A DNA stretch of 64,000 nt from Acidimicrobiaceae bacterium (lineage in GTDB: Bacteria > Actinomycetota > Acidimicrobiia > Acidimicrobiales > Ilumatobacteraceae). Position numbers and translations under genes: made by a program. The notes below the pieces were generated by a model. It had not been told where the DNA came from. It was given only the letters and a program-made list of their open reading frames with translations, and made no database searches. Of this stretch, positions 43,333-54,959 are shown one piece after another. Where the stretch lies: contig JADKGZ010000001.1 in NCBI GenBank assembly GCA_016722025.1, positions 248,001 through 312,000 on the forward strand. The letters run 5' to 3'. Within the stretch, counting starts at the first letter, position 1, and the number at the start of each line of letters is the position of its first letter.

Positions 43333-46300
43333 TCAGGCCGGTACTGCCAGCCGCTGCATTGCGCTCACCACGGTGTCGTCGACCGTGACGGTGCCGCCGT
43401 CGATGGCCCGAGCCAGGTCGGCGCGCATGTCGTGCTCCCAGAACTTGCTGAGGTGCGTGGCGGTGGCGGCCACCGCATCGAGATTCGGATCGGCCGTCAT
43501 CTGGCGAGCGATCTGGTTGGCCATGCGCACGAGCGCACCGAGCCGATGTTCGGGATGATCGATCTCCACCGTGGCGGCCGAGTGACCTGGTGACACCTGC
43601 ACGGCGGTGACCTTGTACTCCGGGCAGTTGGTGGCCCAGTCGCTGTTCTCGGTGGTGACCACGTTGGCGCCGCTGACCGGGTGGTGGAAGGTGGTGTAGA
43701 CCACGCCCTGAGCCATGCGGTCGCTGACGAACGCGTGCAGCGTGGTGGTGCCGACACGGCTGGCCACCGTGACCTCGTCGCCGTCGTGGATGCCACGCTC
43801 TTCGGCATCGTGCGGGTGGATCTCGAGCACGTCTTCGCGGTGCCACTGCACGTTGGCGGTGCGCCGGGTCTGCGCGCCCACGTTGTACTGGCTGAGGATG
43901 CGGCCGGTGGTGAGCAGCAGCGGGAAGCGGCGGGTGCTCTTCTCGTCGGTGGGCACGTAGGGCGTGGGGGTGAAGCGGCCCAGGCCACGCACGAACGTGC
44001 CCTCGTGCATGATCGGTGTGCCCGTCGGCTTGGCCTCGTTGCACGGCCACTGCACGCTGCCCAACTCGTCGAGCTTGGCGAACGAAACGCCGGCGAACGT
44101 GGGCGTGAGCGCGGCGATCTCGTCCATGATCTGCGAAGCGTCGTCGTAGTGCAACGGCGCCCCGAGGGCGGCGGAGAGCTCGGCCACGACCTGCCACTCC
44201 TGCTTGCCGTTGCGCGGGCGCATGGCGGGCCGCACTCGGTTGATGCGCCGCTCGGCGTTGGTGAACGTGCCGTCCTTCTCCAGGAAGCTGGTGCCGGGCA
44301 GGAACACGTGCGCGTACTTGGCGGTCTCGTTGAGGAACAGGTCTTGCACGATGACAAGTTCCAGCGAGGTGAGCGCATGCATCACGTGCACCGTGTTGGG
44401 GTCGCTCTGGGCGATGTCTTCGCCCTGCACGAAGATGCCCTTGAAGTGGCCGTCGATGGCGGCGTCGAACATGTTGGGGATGCGCAGGCCCGGCTCGCTC
44501 TGGATGCTGTGCCCCCAGAAGGCCTCGAAGGTGGCGCGCGTGGTGCTGTCGCTGACGTGGCGGTAGCCGGGCAACTCGTGGGGAACGAGCCCATGTCGCA
44601 CGAGCCCTGCACGTTGTTCTGGCCGCGCAGCGGGTTCACGCCCACGCCGTCGCGGCCGAGGTTGCCGGTGGCCAGCGCCAGGTTGGCCATGCCCATCACC
44701 ATCGTGCTGCCCTGGCTGTGCTCGGTGACGCCGAGGCCGTAGTAGATGGCCCCGTTGCCGGCAGTGGCATACAGACGGGCGGCCGCACGCACCTCCGCCG
44801 CCGGCACACCCGTGCGGCTCAGCGCCTCGGGGCTGTTCTCGGGCGGCGACGAACCTGGCCCACTGGGCGAACTCGGCGGGCTCGCAGCGCTCGTGCACGA
44901 ACCGCTCGTGCACCAGCCCTTCGGTGACGATCACGTGGGCGAGGGCGTTCACGACCGCGACATTCGTGCCCGGGCGCAGCTGCAGGTGGTGCGCGGCCTG
45001 CACATGGGCGGTCTTCACCAGATCGATGCGCCGCGGGTCGACGACGATCAGCTGTGCGCCCTCACGCAGGCGCTGCTTCATCCGCGACGCGAACACCGGG
45101 TGGGCGTCGGTGGGGTTGGCGCCGATGAGCAGGATCACGTCGGCATGCTCGACCGACTTGAAGTCCTGCGTGCCGGCCGACGTGCCGAACGCCTGCGACA
45201 GGCCGAAGCCCGTGGGCGAGTGGCACACCCGCGCGCATGTGTCGACGTTGTTGTTGCCGAACGCGGTGCGGATCATCTTCTGCACCACGAACACCTCTTC
45301 GTTGGTGCAACGCGACGACGTGATGCCACCGATGGCACCTTGGCCGTGCCGGGCCTGGATGTCCTTCAGCTTGGCGGCCGTGTAGGCAATGGCGTCGTCC
45401 CACGACACCACCCGCCACTCGTCGTCGATGGTGTCGCGCACCATCGGTTCCAGCTGCCGTTCGGCGTGGGTGGCGTAGCCCCACGCGAAGCGGCCCTTCA
45501 CGCACGAGTGGCCCTCGTTGGCGCCGCCGTTCTTGTAGGGGGTCATGCGCACGACGGTCTCGCCCTGCATCTCGGCCTTGAACGAGCAGCCGACGCCGCA
45601 GTACGCGCAGGTGGTGAGCACCGTGCGGCGCGGCTGGCCCATCTCGATGACGGTGTTCTCGGTGAGCGTGGCCGTGGGGCACGCCTGCACGCACGCACCA
45701 CACGACACGCACGGCGAATCGAAGAAGTTGCCGTTGGCGCCGGCAGCGACGCGCGCGCCGAAGCCGCGGCCCTCGATGGTGAGCGCGAACGTGCCCTGCA
45801 CCTCTTCGCAGGCGCGCACGCAGCGCGAGCAGACGATGCACTTCGACGAGTCGAACGTGAAGTACGGGTTGCTGGTGTCCTGCTCCAGGCCCAAGTGGTT
45901 GTCGCCGGCGTACCCGTACCGCACGTCGCGCAGGCCCACCGCGCCGGCCATGTCCTGCAGCTCGCAGTCGCCGTTGGCAGCGCAGGTGAGGCAGTCGAGC
46001 GGATGGTCGCTGATGTACAGCTCCATCACCCCACGCCGGAGGCGCTCGAGGCGGCGACTGGGTGCCCACCGACCATGCCCTGGCCACCGGCGTGGTGCAC
46101 GAGGCAGGCGTGCCCTTGCGCCCGTCGATCTCGACGAGGCACAGCCGGCACGAGCCGAACGGATCGAGCGAGTCGGTGGCGCACAGCTTGGGGATCGGGA
46201 TGCCGGCCTCCAGCGCGGCGCGCATCACCGAGGTGCCCTCGGCCACCGTGACCGGCTGGCCGTCGATGGTGACGTCCACCGTGGCGGGGACGCGCGGCGC

Positions 46301-46348
46301 CGCGTGCCGGCGGTCGGGGGCGGGGTCGGACGCCTGCGCGAGGAGGCG

Positions 46349-46352
<4 letters not shown>
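43333..46352 (-). pseudogene. fdhF: NAD-linked formate dehydrogenase catalytic subunit, disrupted by several frameshifts
   Basis: A molybdopterin oxidoreductase of about 990 aa when the frames are joined. N-terminal 2Fe-2S domain (CATDSLDPFGSCRLCLVE), His-Cys-rich NADH-dehydrogenase G-like domain (DHPLDCLTCAANGDC), two 4Fe-4S ferredoxin motifs (CIVCSRC; CVSCGAC), then the catalytic domain with CAYCGVGC and active-site Cys in ARVCHSPTG. It oxidises formate and passes electrons to the NuoE/F-like subunit. Breaks are needed near 46283-46345, 46053-46058, 44841-44846 and 44580; a compensated pair may lie near 46100. Between the breaks the protein is well conserved, so sequence error or very recent decay are both possible. 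GAGGAG lies six bases before ATG 46352, which overlaps the upstream stop (ATGA). Confidence 0.88.
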
Positions 46353-48411
<2,059 letters not shown>

Positions 48412-48529
48412 GACCCGACATCGTAGGCCAACACGGCTTGACGTGCGACCCCTCGTCGAGCCATTTCCAGTACGACTGTCACAGGAATTCCGAGCCACTC
48501 GGAGGCTGGAGCTGAGGCAGAATCAGGCA

Positions 48530-48907
48530 ATGCCTCGCACTCCCATCACCGCCGCCGGCGCCGTCGCTGTCGGCCCGTACTCACATGCCATCGATGCCGA
48601 CCCCTTCGTGTACCTCTCCGGCCAGACGCCGCTCGACCCCGCCACCGGCACGCTCGTCGATGGCAGCATCCGCCAGCAGAGCCGGCAGTGCCTGGCCAAC
48701 CTGGCCGCCGTGCTCCATGCCGCCGGGCTGGATCAGTCGCACGCAGTGAAGTGCAACGTGTACCTCACCGACATGGACGACTTCGCCGAGATGAACGCCG
48801 AGTACGCGGAGTTCTTCACGGCGCCCTACCCCGCACGCACCACGGTGGCAGTTGCGGCGCTGCCGCTGGGCGCCCGCGTGGAGATCGAGATGATCGCCCG
48901 CCGGTGA
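48530..48907 (+). CDS. RidA family reactive intermediate deaminase
   Basis: A 125-aa protein of the YjgF/YER057c/UK114 family that hydrolyses enamine/imine intermediates from amino-acid metabolism. PYSHAIDADPFVYLSGQTPLDP near the start and VKCNVYLTDMDDFAEMNAEYAEFF are family blocks; the C-terminal PARTTVAVAALPLGARVEIEM contains the conserved Arg that binds the carboxylate and the end Glu. ATG 48530 fits the family start. It is divergent from the formate dehydrogenase operon. Confidence 0.93.
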   Translation: MPRTPITAAGAVAVGPYSHAIDADPFVYLSGQTPLDPATGTLVDGSIRQQSRQCLANLAAVLHAAGLDQSHAVKCNVYLTDMDDFAEMNAEYAEFFTAPYPARTTVAVAALPLGARVEIEMIARR

Positions 48908-48922
48908 GCGCGCGGGCCAGGC

Positions 48923-49630
48923 TCACGGCTTGCGGGTGCGGGTACCGGGCTGGCGAGGACGATCGCTGAACTGGCGGGCGTCGGCATAGCCCGGGTTGGT
49001 GTCGGGGCGGCCACTACGGCGGGCCCAGCGCCACGTGAGCGAGATCCGCGGGTTCGGTGTGTCACACGCGGGCACGCCGTGCAGCCAGTCGGCCTGGCAA
49101 CGGCCACCCATCACCAACAGGTCACCTTCGCCCGGCAGCAGCACCAGATCGTCCGGGTCCTGACCGGCCGGCACACGATGAGCCAATGAATCCACCCACC
49201 GCGTCCGCTCGCGGATCACGAACGGTCGGCGCTGCCCCAGCACCACGATGGCGATCAGCGTGTCGTCGAGCCAGCGCATCTCGCGATCGCTGTGCATGCC
49301 TTGGAAGTCGTCGCCCGTGCGATACAGGATCGCGGCGACGCCCTCCATCGGCTGGCGGTACGCAGCACGCAAGTGCAGGTCGGTCTGGCGCAGCAGCGGC
49401 TGCGCATCCGCTCGCAGGCCGGCGGAGAGCCGCCGTTCGGGCACGTACTTGTCGTAGCGCAGCGTCTCGTTCTGTTGCCACGGAGCATCGGCGAGCAGGG
49501 TCGACAGTTGATCGGCCGGGTCGCGCACGAACCCCTTCACCACGTCGACCCACGAGCCCTCACCGAGGGGCGTGCGCAGCGCCGGCGCCCGCCGATCGAT
49601 GGTCAGTGCGTCGAGCGGCGAGTCGGTCAC
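48923..49630 (-). CDS. AlkB-like 2-oxoglutarate/Fe(II) oxygenase
   Basis: A 235-aa oxygenase of the kind that removes alkyl groups from damaged bases. The iron ligands are the H and D in GMHSDREM and the His in WLHGVP; the 2-oxoglutarate Arg pair lies in PRISLTWRWARR. An upstream LRAAYRQPMEGVAAILYR block fits the ALKBH2/AlkB strand pattern. The C-terminal 30 residues are basic and unstructured. GTG 49630 is the start. It is convergent with RidA and divergent from the short acyl-CoA dehydrogenase. Confidence 0.87.
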   Translation of the reverse strand: MTDSPLDALTIDRRAPALRTPLGEGSWVDVVKGFVRDPADQLSTLLADAPWQQNETLRYDKYVPERRLSAGLRADAQPLLRQTDLHLRAAYRQPMEGVAAILYRTGDDFQGMHSDREMRWLDDTLIAIVVLGQRRPFVIRERTRWVDSLAHRVPAGQDPDDLVLLPGEGDLLVMGGRCQADWLHGVPACDTPNPRISLTWRWARRSGRPDTNPGYADARQFSDRPRQPGTRTRKP

Positions 49631-49679
49631 GCTCCCAGTATCGCAAGGCGAGCAGCCGCAAGGTCGTTAGCGTTTTCCC

Positions 49680-50501
49680 ATGGACCTGACTGCACCCCGC
49701 CCATGGTGGCCGCTGGGCGACATGGAACAGATGCGCGATGCCCTGCGCCACTGGCTTGCCAACAACTGGGACACCTCCATCACCGTCGGCGAGTGGTGGG
49801 AGCGGCTGGCCAGCGCCGGCCTGGCAGTACCCACCTGGAACCGCAGCCACGGTGGCCTGGCGGCCACGGCTCAGGTGCAGCAGGTGGTCGAGCAGGAGCT
49901 GGCGGCGGCGGGCACCATCGCCCCACCGCTCGCCGGTGACGGCGTGCGCCTGATGGGCCCCATCCTGCGCCAGTTCGCGACCCCCGAGCAGTCCAACGCG
50001 GTGCTGCCGGCCCTGCTCACCGGGCGCCAGCTGTGGACGGTGCTGCTCACCGAACCTGGCACCGACGACCCGCAGGCCACCACATGCACCGCCACGTTCG
50101 ACTGGAAGTACGTCGTCATCGACGGCACCAAGTCGTGCACCGACGACTCGGCCACACATGCGCTGGTGGTCACGCGCAGCGCCGACCTGCCGGGCCACAG
50201 GGGCCTCACCTGCTTGCTCGTCGACCTCGCCGAACCAGGCGTGTCGACCGAGCCCGGGCTGGTTCGGTTCTCCGCGATGAACACCGACCCGGCAAATGTG
50301 CTGGGCAATCGCGACGCCGGTTGGGCAGTGGTGAAGACCATCCTGCCGTACCTCGAGCGCAGCCTTGCCGGCCGCATTCGGCGCGGATTGGTCAACGTGG
50401 AGCCGGGCATCGCTGCCGGCAACCTCGACCGCACCGTGGCCGAGGTCTTGGCCCAGCACCAGCCGCTCGCACCGCCGCCGGTGGATCGCCGCGCTCGCTG
50501 A
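49680..50501 (+). CDS. Truncated acyl-CoA dehydrogenase-like protein
   Basis: 273 aa against about 380 in the family. The N-terminal helical domain (GDMEQMRDALRHWLANNWD) and the middle beta-domain (TVLLTEPGTDDPQATTCTATFDWKYVVIDGTKS) are recognisable. The C-terminal helical domain that carries the usual catalytic Glu and much of the FAD contact is missing: the protein stops in a proline-rich tail, and the MFS gene begins 18 bases later. It may be a non-catalytic remnant, or a partner of another acyl-CoA dehydrogenase (such short subunits occur in heteromeric FadE pairs). ATG 49680. Confidence 0.75.
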   Translation: MDLTAPRPWWPLGDMEQMRDALRHWLANNWDTSITVGEWWERLASAGLAVPTWNRSHGGLAATAQVQQVVEQELAAAGTIAPPLAGDGVRLMGPILRQFATPEQSNAVLPALLTGRQLWTVLLTEPGTDDPQATTCTATFDWKYVVIDGTKSCTDDSATHALVVTRSADLPGHRGLTCLLVDLAEPGVSTEPGLVRFSAMNTDPANVLGNRDAGWAVVKTILPYLERSLAGRIRRGLVNVEPGIAAGNLDRTVAEVLAQHQPLAPPPVDRRAR

Positions 50502-50518
50502 GCACACGTCGACCCAAC

Positions 50519-51865
50519 TCAGCGCACGTCAACGACCAACGGCGCACCCGCGATGCCCGCCGAGCGTGCTGCCTCCAACCGTTCGGTGGTCAACAGCCGG
50601 CGACCGACCAGGAAGAGCAGGAAGTGGATGGCTGCATCGACGAACCAGACGCAGCGCAGCGCCATGGAGTGGCTCACGAAGCGACCCGCAACGAGCACCA
50701 CCAGACCACCCAGCAGCGCGCCGATCGGCATCATGCCCCAGGCGAAGAACCGGTAGACGCTGTTGACCCGGCCGAGCAGATGTGGCGGGATGATCGTCTG
50801 GCGCAAGCTGACGGTGATGACGTTCCACGTGCTGCCCAGCAAGGTGCCAACGGCGAAGAGCACCGCCGTCAGCGGCCACCACGACGACAACCCGACCAGT
50901 ACGCCGATCACCGACGCCGAGCCGAGCGTGAGCGCCAGGCAGGTGCCACTGCCCAAGGTGCGCGACAACCATGGCGCCGCGTAGCCACCCACGATCGCAC
51001 CCACCGCGAAGCCGAAGCCCATGACCGTGAACGTGAGCGGGGTGACGCGCAACACGTCCTGGGCGAACAGCACGAACATCGCGCCACTCACGTTCGATGC
51101 CAGGTTCATCAGGCCCAGGATGATCGCCATCGAACGCAGCAGGTGGTTGCCCCACAGCCAGCGCACACCCTCCTTCAGATCCGTGCGCCACGAGGCTGCC
51201 GGTGCGTCTGCGGCACGCTCGGGGTGCTCGGCGCGGAACGAACCGGGGATGAGCGCGACGAGTGCCGCAGCAACGAAGAACGAAGTGGCATCGACGAAGA
51301 ACGGCACCGAGAACGCGGCCAGGAGCAGCAGCGAGCCGATCGGTGGGCCGATGAACGTGTTGGCCACCGACTCGATGCTCCACATCCGCCCGTTCGCACG
51401 CTCCAGATGCTCCGGCGCCACGATCGACGGCATGAACGTCTGCCCGCAGTTGTCGCGCAGCACCTCCGCCGAGCCCAACAGCAACGTCGCCAGCAGCAGC
51501 AACAGGTACAGCCCCGTTCGGGTGCCCACGATGTTGCGCACATCGTCGGGCGCGGGCAGCGTGCCCTGCTCGGCCAGCACGGCAAAGGCGATGAGCAGCG
51601 TGAAGCCGAAGCGCAGCACGTCCATCAGCACCATCGCCCGCTTGCGATCGACCCTGTCGGTGATCACCCCCGCCGGCAGGGTGAACAACAACCATGGCAA
51701 CCGTTGAGCTGCGGCGACCAATGCCACCAGGACCGGGTTGCGAGTGATGGCGGTTGCCAGCCAGGGGTACGCGATGGCGGCCATGCCGTCGCCGATGTTC
51801 GACGCCGCGGTGGCGAGGTACAGCTTGCGGTAGTTACCACCGAGGCGAACACGTTCACGAGCCAC
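50519..51865 (-). CDS. MFS transporter (EntS-like exporter)
   Basis: A 448-aa permease with about 12 helices. The loop after helix 2 has DRVDRKRAMVLMDVLRFG, the MFS motif A region, and the family resembles EntS/MFS_3 exporters (SNIGDGMAAIAYPWLATAITRNP start). GTG 51865 is chosen because the family start GGNYRKLYLATA lies shortly after; the open frame continues upstream into the regulator. It overlaps the ArsR gene by 11 bases, so the exporter is probably controlled by it. Confidence 0.87.
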   Translation of the reverse strand: MARERVRLGGNYRKLYLATAASNIGDGMAAIAYPWLATAITRNPVLVALVAAAQRLPWLLFTLPAGVITDRVDRKRAMVLMDVLRFGFTLLIAFAVLAEQGTLPAPDDVRNIVGTRTGLYLLLLLATLLLGSAEVLRDNCGQTFMPSIVAPEHLERANGRMWSIESVANTFIGPPIGSLLLLAAFSVPFFVDATSFFVAAALVALIPGSFRAEHPERAADAPAASWRTDLKEGVRWLWGNHLLRSMAIILGLMNLASNVSGAMFVLFAQDVLRVTPLTFTVMGFGFAVGAIVGGYAAPWLSRTLGSGTCLALTLGSASVIGVLVGLSSWWPLTAVLFAVGTLLGSTWNVITVSLRQTIIPPHLLGRVNSVYRFFAWGMMPIGALLGGLVVLVAGRFVSHSMALRCVWFVDAAIHFLLFLVGRRLLTTERLEAARSAGIAGAPLVVDVR

Positions 51866-52484
51866 GGGGCGCCGCCTTCTTCGTCGGCGAGCGGGCAGGG
51901 TCGGCCAGGCGCTCCGCGACCGGGCGCGTCGTGGGGAACAGCGCAGCCAGGAACGCGAACTCGCGAGTACCGCCACGCGGCAGGCGACTGAACTCGAGCG
52001 CGAGCTGGGTCACCCGCTCGCAGAACTCCGCAGCGGCCTCGTCGGGAATGCGCACCGATCGCATGGTGAAGGTCGCCGGCGCATTCGAGGCCATCGCCGC
52101 CAGATCCGCGACCGCGCGGGCGTCGGCGAAGAAGGGCAGGTCGCCGTCATGAGCGTGTGAGGGGAAGACGATCGTGCGCGCCGTGCGCCCGTAGAAGCGC
52201 TCCTCCATCGCACGCACCTTGCGCGTGCGCACCACCTGCAGCAACCCCACATCGGTGAGCAGATCGACGTGGTGAGCGACGGTGCTCTTCGGTCGCTGCA
52301 CGCGCGCAGCCAACTCGCTGACGCTCATCGCCCGTTCCAGCACGAGGTCGAGCAGCAGCTGCCGCAACGGATCGCCGAGCGCCTTCAGCCGAGCCGGCGT
52401 GTCGGCGCTGATCTCGGCACCGAGCTCGTAGTCCAGTTGCTGCGTGCGTTTATCAACGTCCGACATATCTCGGATGTTAGGCAT
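51855..52484 (-). CDS. ArsR-type helix-turn-helix regulator
   Basis: 209 aa. The winged helix-turn-helix spans LKALGDPLRQLLLDLVLE to KSTVAHHVDLLTDVGLLQVVR, matching ArsR-family order. A C-terminal domain of about 100 aa (FYGRTARTIVFPSH, then MRSVRIPDEAAAEFCERVTQLA) is shared with regulators adjacent to MFS exporters. No metal-binding CxC is seen, so it probably senses an organic ligand. ATG 52484 is used; ATG 52466 is an alternative. The exporter gene overlaps its end, and TCCGAGATATGTCGGA-like sequence near its start may be an operator. Confidence 0.85.
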   Translation of the reverse strand: MPNIRDMSDVDKRTQQLDYELGAEISADTPARLKALGDPLRQLLLDLVLERAMSVSELAARVQRPKSTVAHHVDLLTDVGLLQVVRTRKVRAMEERFYGRTARTIVFPSHAHDGDLPFFADARAVADLAAMASNAPATFTMRSVRIPDEAAAEFCERVTQLALEFSRLPRGGTREFAFLAALFPTTRPVAERLADPARSPTKKAAPRGS

Positions 52485-52589
52485 TTCCCGATCGATGCGT
52501 CAAGCGATCGAGTCGGCACGAGCAAGCCGGGTAGTGCGGGCACCCGAAACCACCGCGTCGACGGCGCCCGCCCGCGGCATGATGACTCG

Positions 52590-53378
52590 ATGCATCGGTT
52601 GGCGACGTTCAAGGGGCTGCTGCCCCCCATCGACCGCCAGGCGTATCACGAAGGGTTGCGCGCGATGGCTCCGCTGGGTGTGGCCATCTCCGTGTGGGGC
52701 CTGGTCACCGGCGTTGCGATGGTGAACTCGGGCTTGTCGATCCCGATGGCGATCCTGATCACGCTCACCGTCTTCGCCGGATCGGCCCAGCTGGCCGTGC
52801 TGCCGCTGCTCGCCACCTCCGCACCGTTGCCCATCGTGTGGGTCACCGCGCTGCTCGTCAATCTGCGATTCGTCATCTTCGCCGCGGCGTCGCGCAAGTC
52901 GTTCGTGATGCTGCCGTGGCAGCAGCGCATGCTGGCCGGGTACCTCAACGGCGACCTCGGCTTCGCGCTGTTCTCCCGCCGCTTCGCCGATGATCCGCAA
53001 CGCGGCACACCCGAGCAGTGGGGTTACTTCTACGGTGGCGCGCTCGTCAACTGGGTCGCGTGGATGGGTTCGTCGATCGTCGGCATCCTGCTCGGCGGTC
53101 TGGCTCCCACCGATTGGGGGCTCGAGCTGGGTGCCTACCTGGCGCTGCTGGCCGTGGTGATCCCAATGGTGCACCGTGTGCCCGTGGCCGCCGGCGTGTT
53201 GGTCACGGCCGCCATCGCCGTTGCGACGGTGCACTTCCCCATGCGCCTGGGTCTGTTGCTGGCCGTGCTTGCCGGTGTTGCAGTGGCGGTTGGCGTGGAG
53301 AGCATGCGGCCGGAAGGCCAACCGCACGGCGTGGTGGCCGTGGCGAGCGACATCGCCGATGAGGGCGAGGTGATGTGA
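52590..53378 (+). CDS. azlC: AzlC family branched-chain amino acid export permease
   Basis: A 262-aa membrane protein with about seven helices. LTVFAGSAQLAVLPLL and NLRFVIFAAASRKSF are characteristic AzlC blocks. The family pairs with AzlD to export branched-chain amino acids. ATG 52590 is the start, and AzlD overlaps the stop by one base. It is divergent from the ArsR gene. Confidence 0.9.
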   Translation: MHRLATFKGLLPPIDRQAYHEGLRAMAPLGVAISVWGLVTGVAMVNSGLSIPMAILITLTVFAGSAQLAVLPLLATSAPLPIVWVTALLVNLRFVIFAAASRKSFVMLPWQQRMLAGYLNGDLGFALFSRRFADDPQRGTPEQWGYFYGGALVNWVAWMGSSIVGILLGGLAPTDWGLELGAYLALLAVVIPMVHRVPVAAGVLVTAAIAVATVHFPMRLGLLLAVLAGVAVAVGVESMRPEGQPHGVVAVASDIADEGEVM

Positions 53379-53704
53379 TGGGCAGCCTGGCCTACTTGCT
53401 TGCCGCCACCGCCGGCCTCACCGTCGTCACGGTGGCCACGCGCAGCAGCTTCTTCATGCTGCCCGCCCGCATCGACCTCCCGGCCCGAGTCGAGCGGGCA
53501 CTGCGCTACGCACCGGCCTGTGCGCTCACCGCCATCATCTGCCAGGGCGTGTTCGCCCGCGATCACCAGCCCTACGTCAGCGTGCACAACAACGAGATGT
53601 GGGCGGTGCTCGCTGCGGCGGTGGTCTTCGCCAAGACCCGCAACATGATCGCGATGATGACCGTCGGCATGGCCGTGTTCACCGCGCTGCGCCTGTCGTT
53701 GTGA
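53378..53704 (+). CDS. azlD: AzlD family export partner
   Basis: A 108-aa protein with four hydrophobic segments: LAYLLAATAGLTVVTVATRSSFFML, ALRYAPACALTAIICQGVF, EMWAVLAAAVVFAKT and MIAMMTVGMAVFTAL. This is the size and pattern of AzlD. ATG 53378 shares one base with the AzlC stop (TGATG); GTG 53375 is also in frame. It is needed with AzlC for export. Confidence 0.9.
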   Translation: MGSLAYLLAATAGLTVVTVATRSSFFMLPARIDLPARVERALRYAPACALTAIICQGVFARDHQPYVSVHNNEMWAVLAAAVVFAKTRNMIAMMTVGMAVFTALRLSL

Positions 53705-53789
53705 GTTCGCCGGTTCCGCCCCGGTGGTGCGATGTCATCGGATCCATCGCCACGCCACCCGCCGAGGCCGCGGGCTAACCTCGCAGGCC

Positions 53790-54254
53790 GTGGCTGCCTA
53801 CTGGTTGTTCAAGTCCGAACCCGACGTGTTCTCGTACGACCACCTCGTGCGCAACAAGCGCGAAGGCTGGGACGGCGTACGCAACTACCAGGCGCGCAAC
53901 TTCATGCGTGAGATGAAGGTGGGCGACAAGGGCATCTTCTACCACTCCAACGCCACCCCGCCGGGCGTGGCCGGCGTGTGCCGGGTCGCCAAGACCGCCG
54001 AGCCGGATCCCACGCAGTTCGACCCCGGCAGCAAGTACTACGACCCTGCCTCGAAGCCCTCCGACCCCCGGTGGGACTGGGTGACGGTGGCACCGGTGAA
54101 GAAGCTGCCGTTCGTGTCGCTCGACGAGTTGAAGTCGATTCCCGAGCTCGCCGAGTGCCGGCTGCTGGCGAAGGGCAATCGCCTGTCGGTGATGCCACTC
54201 ACCGAGCACGAGTTCGAGGCGATCGTCGCTCACGCCACGAGCCGCCGGCGGTGA
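53790..54254 (+). CDS. EVE domain protein
   Basis: A 154-aa single EVE domain, a PUA-like fold that binds modified bases in DNA or RNA. YWLFKSEPDVFSYDHL opens it, GWDGVRNYQARNFMREMKVGDKGIFYHSN is the conserved core, and WDWVTVAPVKKLPFVSLDELK precedes an RLSVMPLTEHEFEAI end. GTG 53790 is chosen because the domain starts at once. A partner nuclease, as in anti-phage fusions, is absent here. Confidence 0.92.
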   Translation: MAAYWLFKSEPDVFSYDHLVRNKREGWDGVRNYQARNFMREMKVGDKGIFYHSNATPPGVAGVCRVAKTAEPDPTQFDPGSKYYDPASKPSDPRWDWVTVAPVKKLPFVSLDELKSIPELAECRLLAKGNRLSVMPLTEHEFEAIVAHATSRRR

Positions 54255-54266
54255 GACCGCCGCCGC

Positions 54267-54959
54267 TCAGCGCGTCAGCGCTGCTGCGCGAGCGAACACC
54301 GCGTCCAGCATCGGCTCGGTGAGCCGGCCGGTGAACGTGTTCTGCTGGCTCGGGTGGTACGAACACAGCAGCAGCAAGCCACCGGGAGCGGCCACCTCCA
54401 CACCGTGACCGAACTTCGGGCGCGGCCGAACCCCGAACTCGCCGCACGCCGCTTCGTACGCGAAGCCACCGAGGCACACCACCACCGAGACCTGTGCCAG
54501 CAGGGCCAGCTCGCGCCGCAGGAACGGGCGGCACATGTCGCGCTCGGCGGGCAGTGGCTTGTTGTCGGGCGGCGCGCACTTGACGGCGGCGGCCACCCAC
54601 GCACCGGTGAGCCGCAGTCCGTCGTCGCGGCTGACGGACGTGGGCTGGTTGGCGAAGCCGGCGCGGTGCATCGCCCGGTACAACCAGTCGCCGCTGCGGT
54701 CGCCGGTGAAGACCCGGCCGGTGCGGTTGGCGCCGTGGGCGGCCGGCGCCAGGCCGAGCACCATCACCTTCGCGGCCGGGTCGCCGAACCCGGGCACACC
54801 ACGACCCCAATACGCCTCGTCGCGGTACGAGGCCCGCTTGTCGACGGCAACCTGCTCGCGCCATGCCACCAGCCGCGGGCATTGCCGACAGTCACACACG
54901 TCGGTCTCCAGCTGAGCGAGCGAATCCACGGCAGGCACAGTAGGTTTCCGCATTGCCAT
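54267..54959 (-). CDS. Family 5 uracil-DNA glycosylase
   Basis: About 230 aa. The first half carries paired cysteines (CDCRQC) and a further Cys near CAPPDNKPLP, typical 4Fe-4S ligands of family 4/5 enzymes. The active-site motif GLAPAAHGANRTGRVFTGD, with no Asp or Asn directly activating water, is diagnostic of family 5, and CSYHPSQQNTFTGR is the second motif. It removes uracil and other deaminated bases from DNA. ATG 54959 overlaps the divergent gene start at CCATGG; GTG 54938 or 54929 may be the true start. Confidence 0.9.
   Translation of the reverse strand: MAMRKPTVPAVDSLAQLETDVCDCRQCPRLVAWREQVAVDKRASYRDEAYWGRGVPGFGDPAAKVMVLGLAPAAHGANRTGRVFTGDRSGDWLYRAMHRAGFANQPTSVSRDDGLRLTGAWVAAAVKCAPPDNKPLPAERDMCRPFLRRELALLAQVSVVVCLGGFAYEAACGEFGVRPRPKFGHGVEVAAPGGLLLLCSYHPSQQNTFTGRLTEPMLDAVFARAAALTR

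Noticed and set aside
44746..46251. Plus-strand 501-codon frame over formate dehydrogenase
   Set aside because: Antisense shadow; minus strand encodes ferredoxin and molybdopterin motifs.
52440..52500. Possible autoregulatory operator at the ArsR gene start
   Set aside because: Only a loose TCCGA/TCGGA symmetry; not strong enough to call a site.
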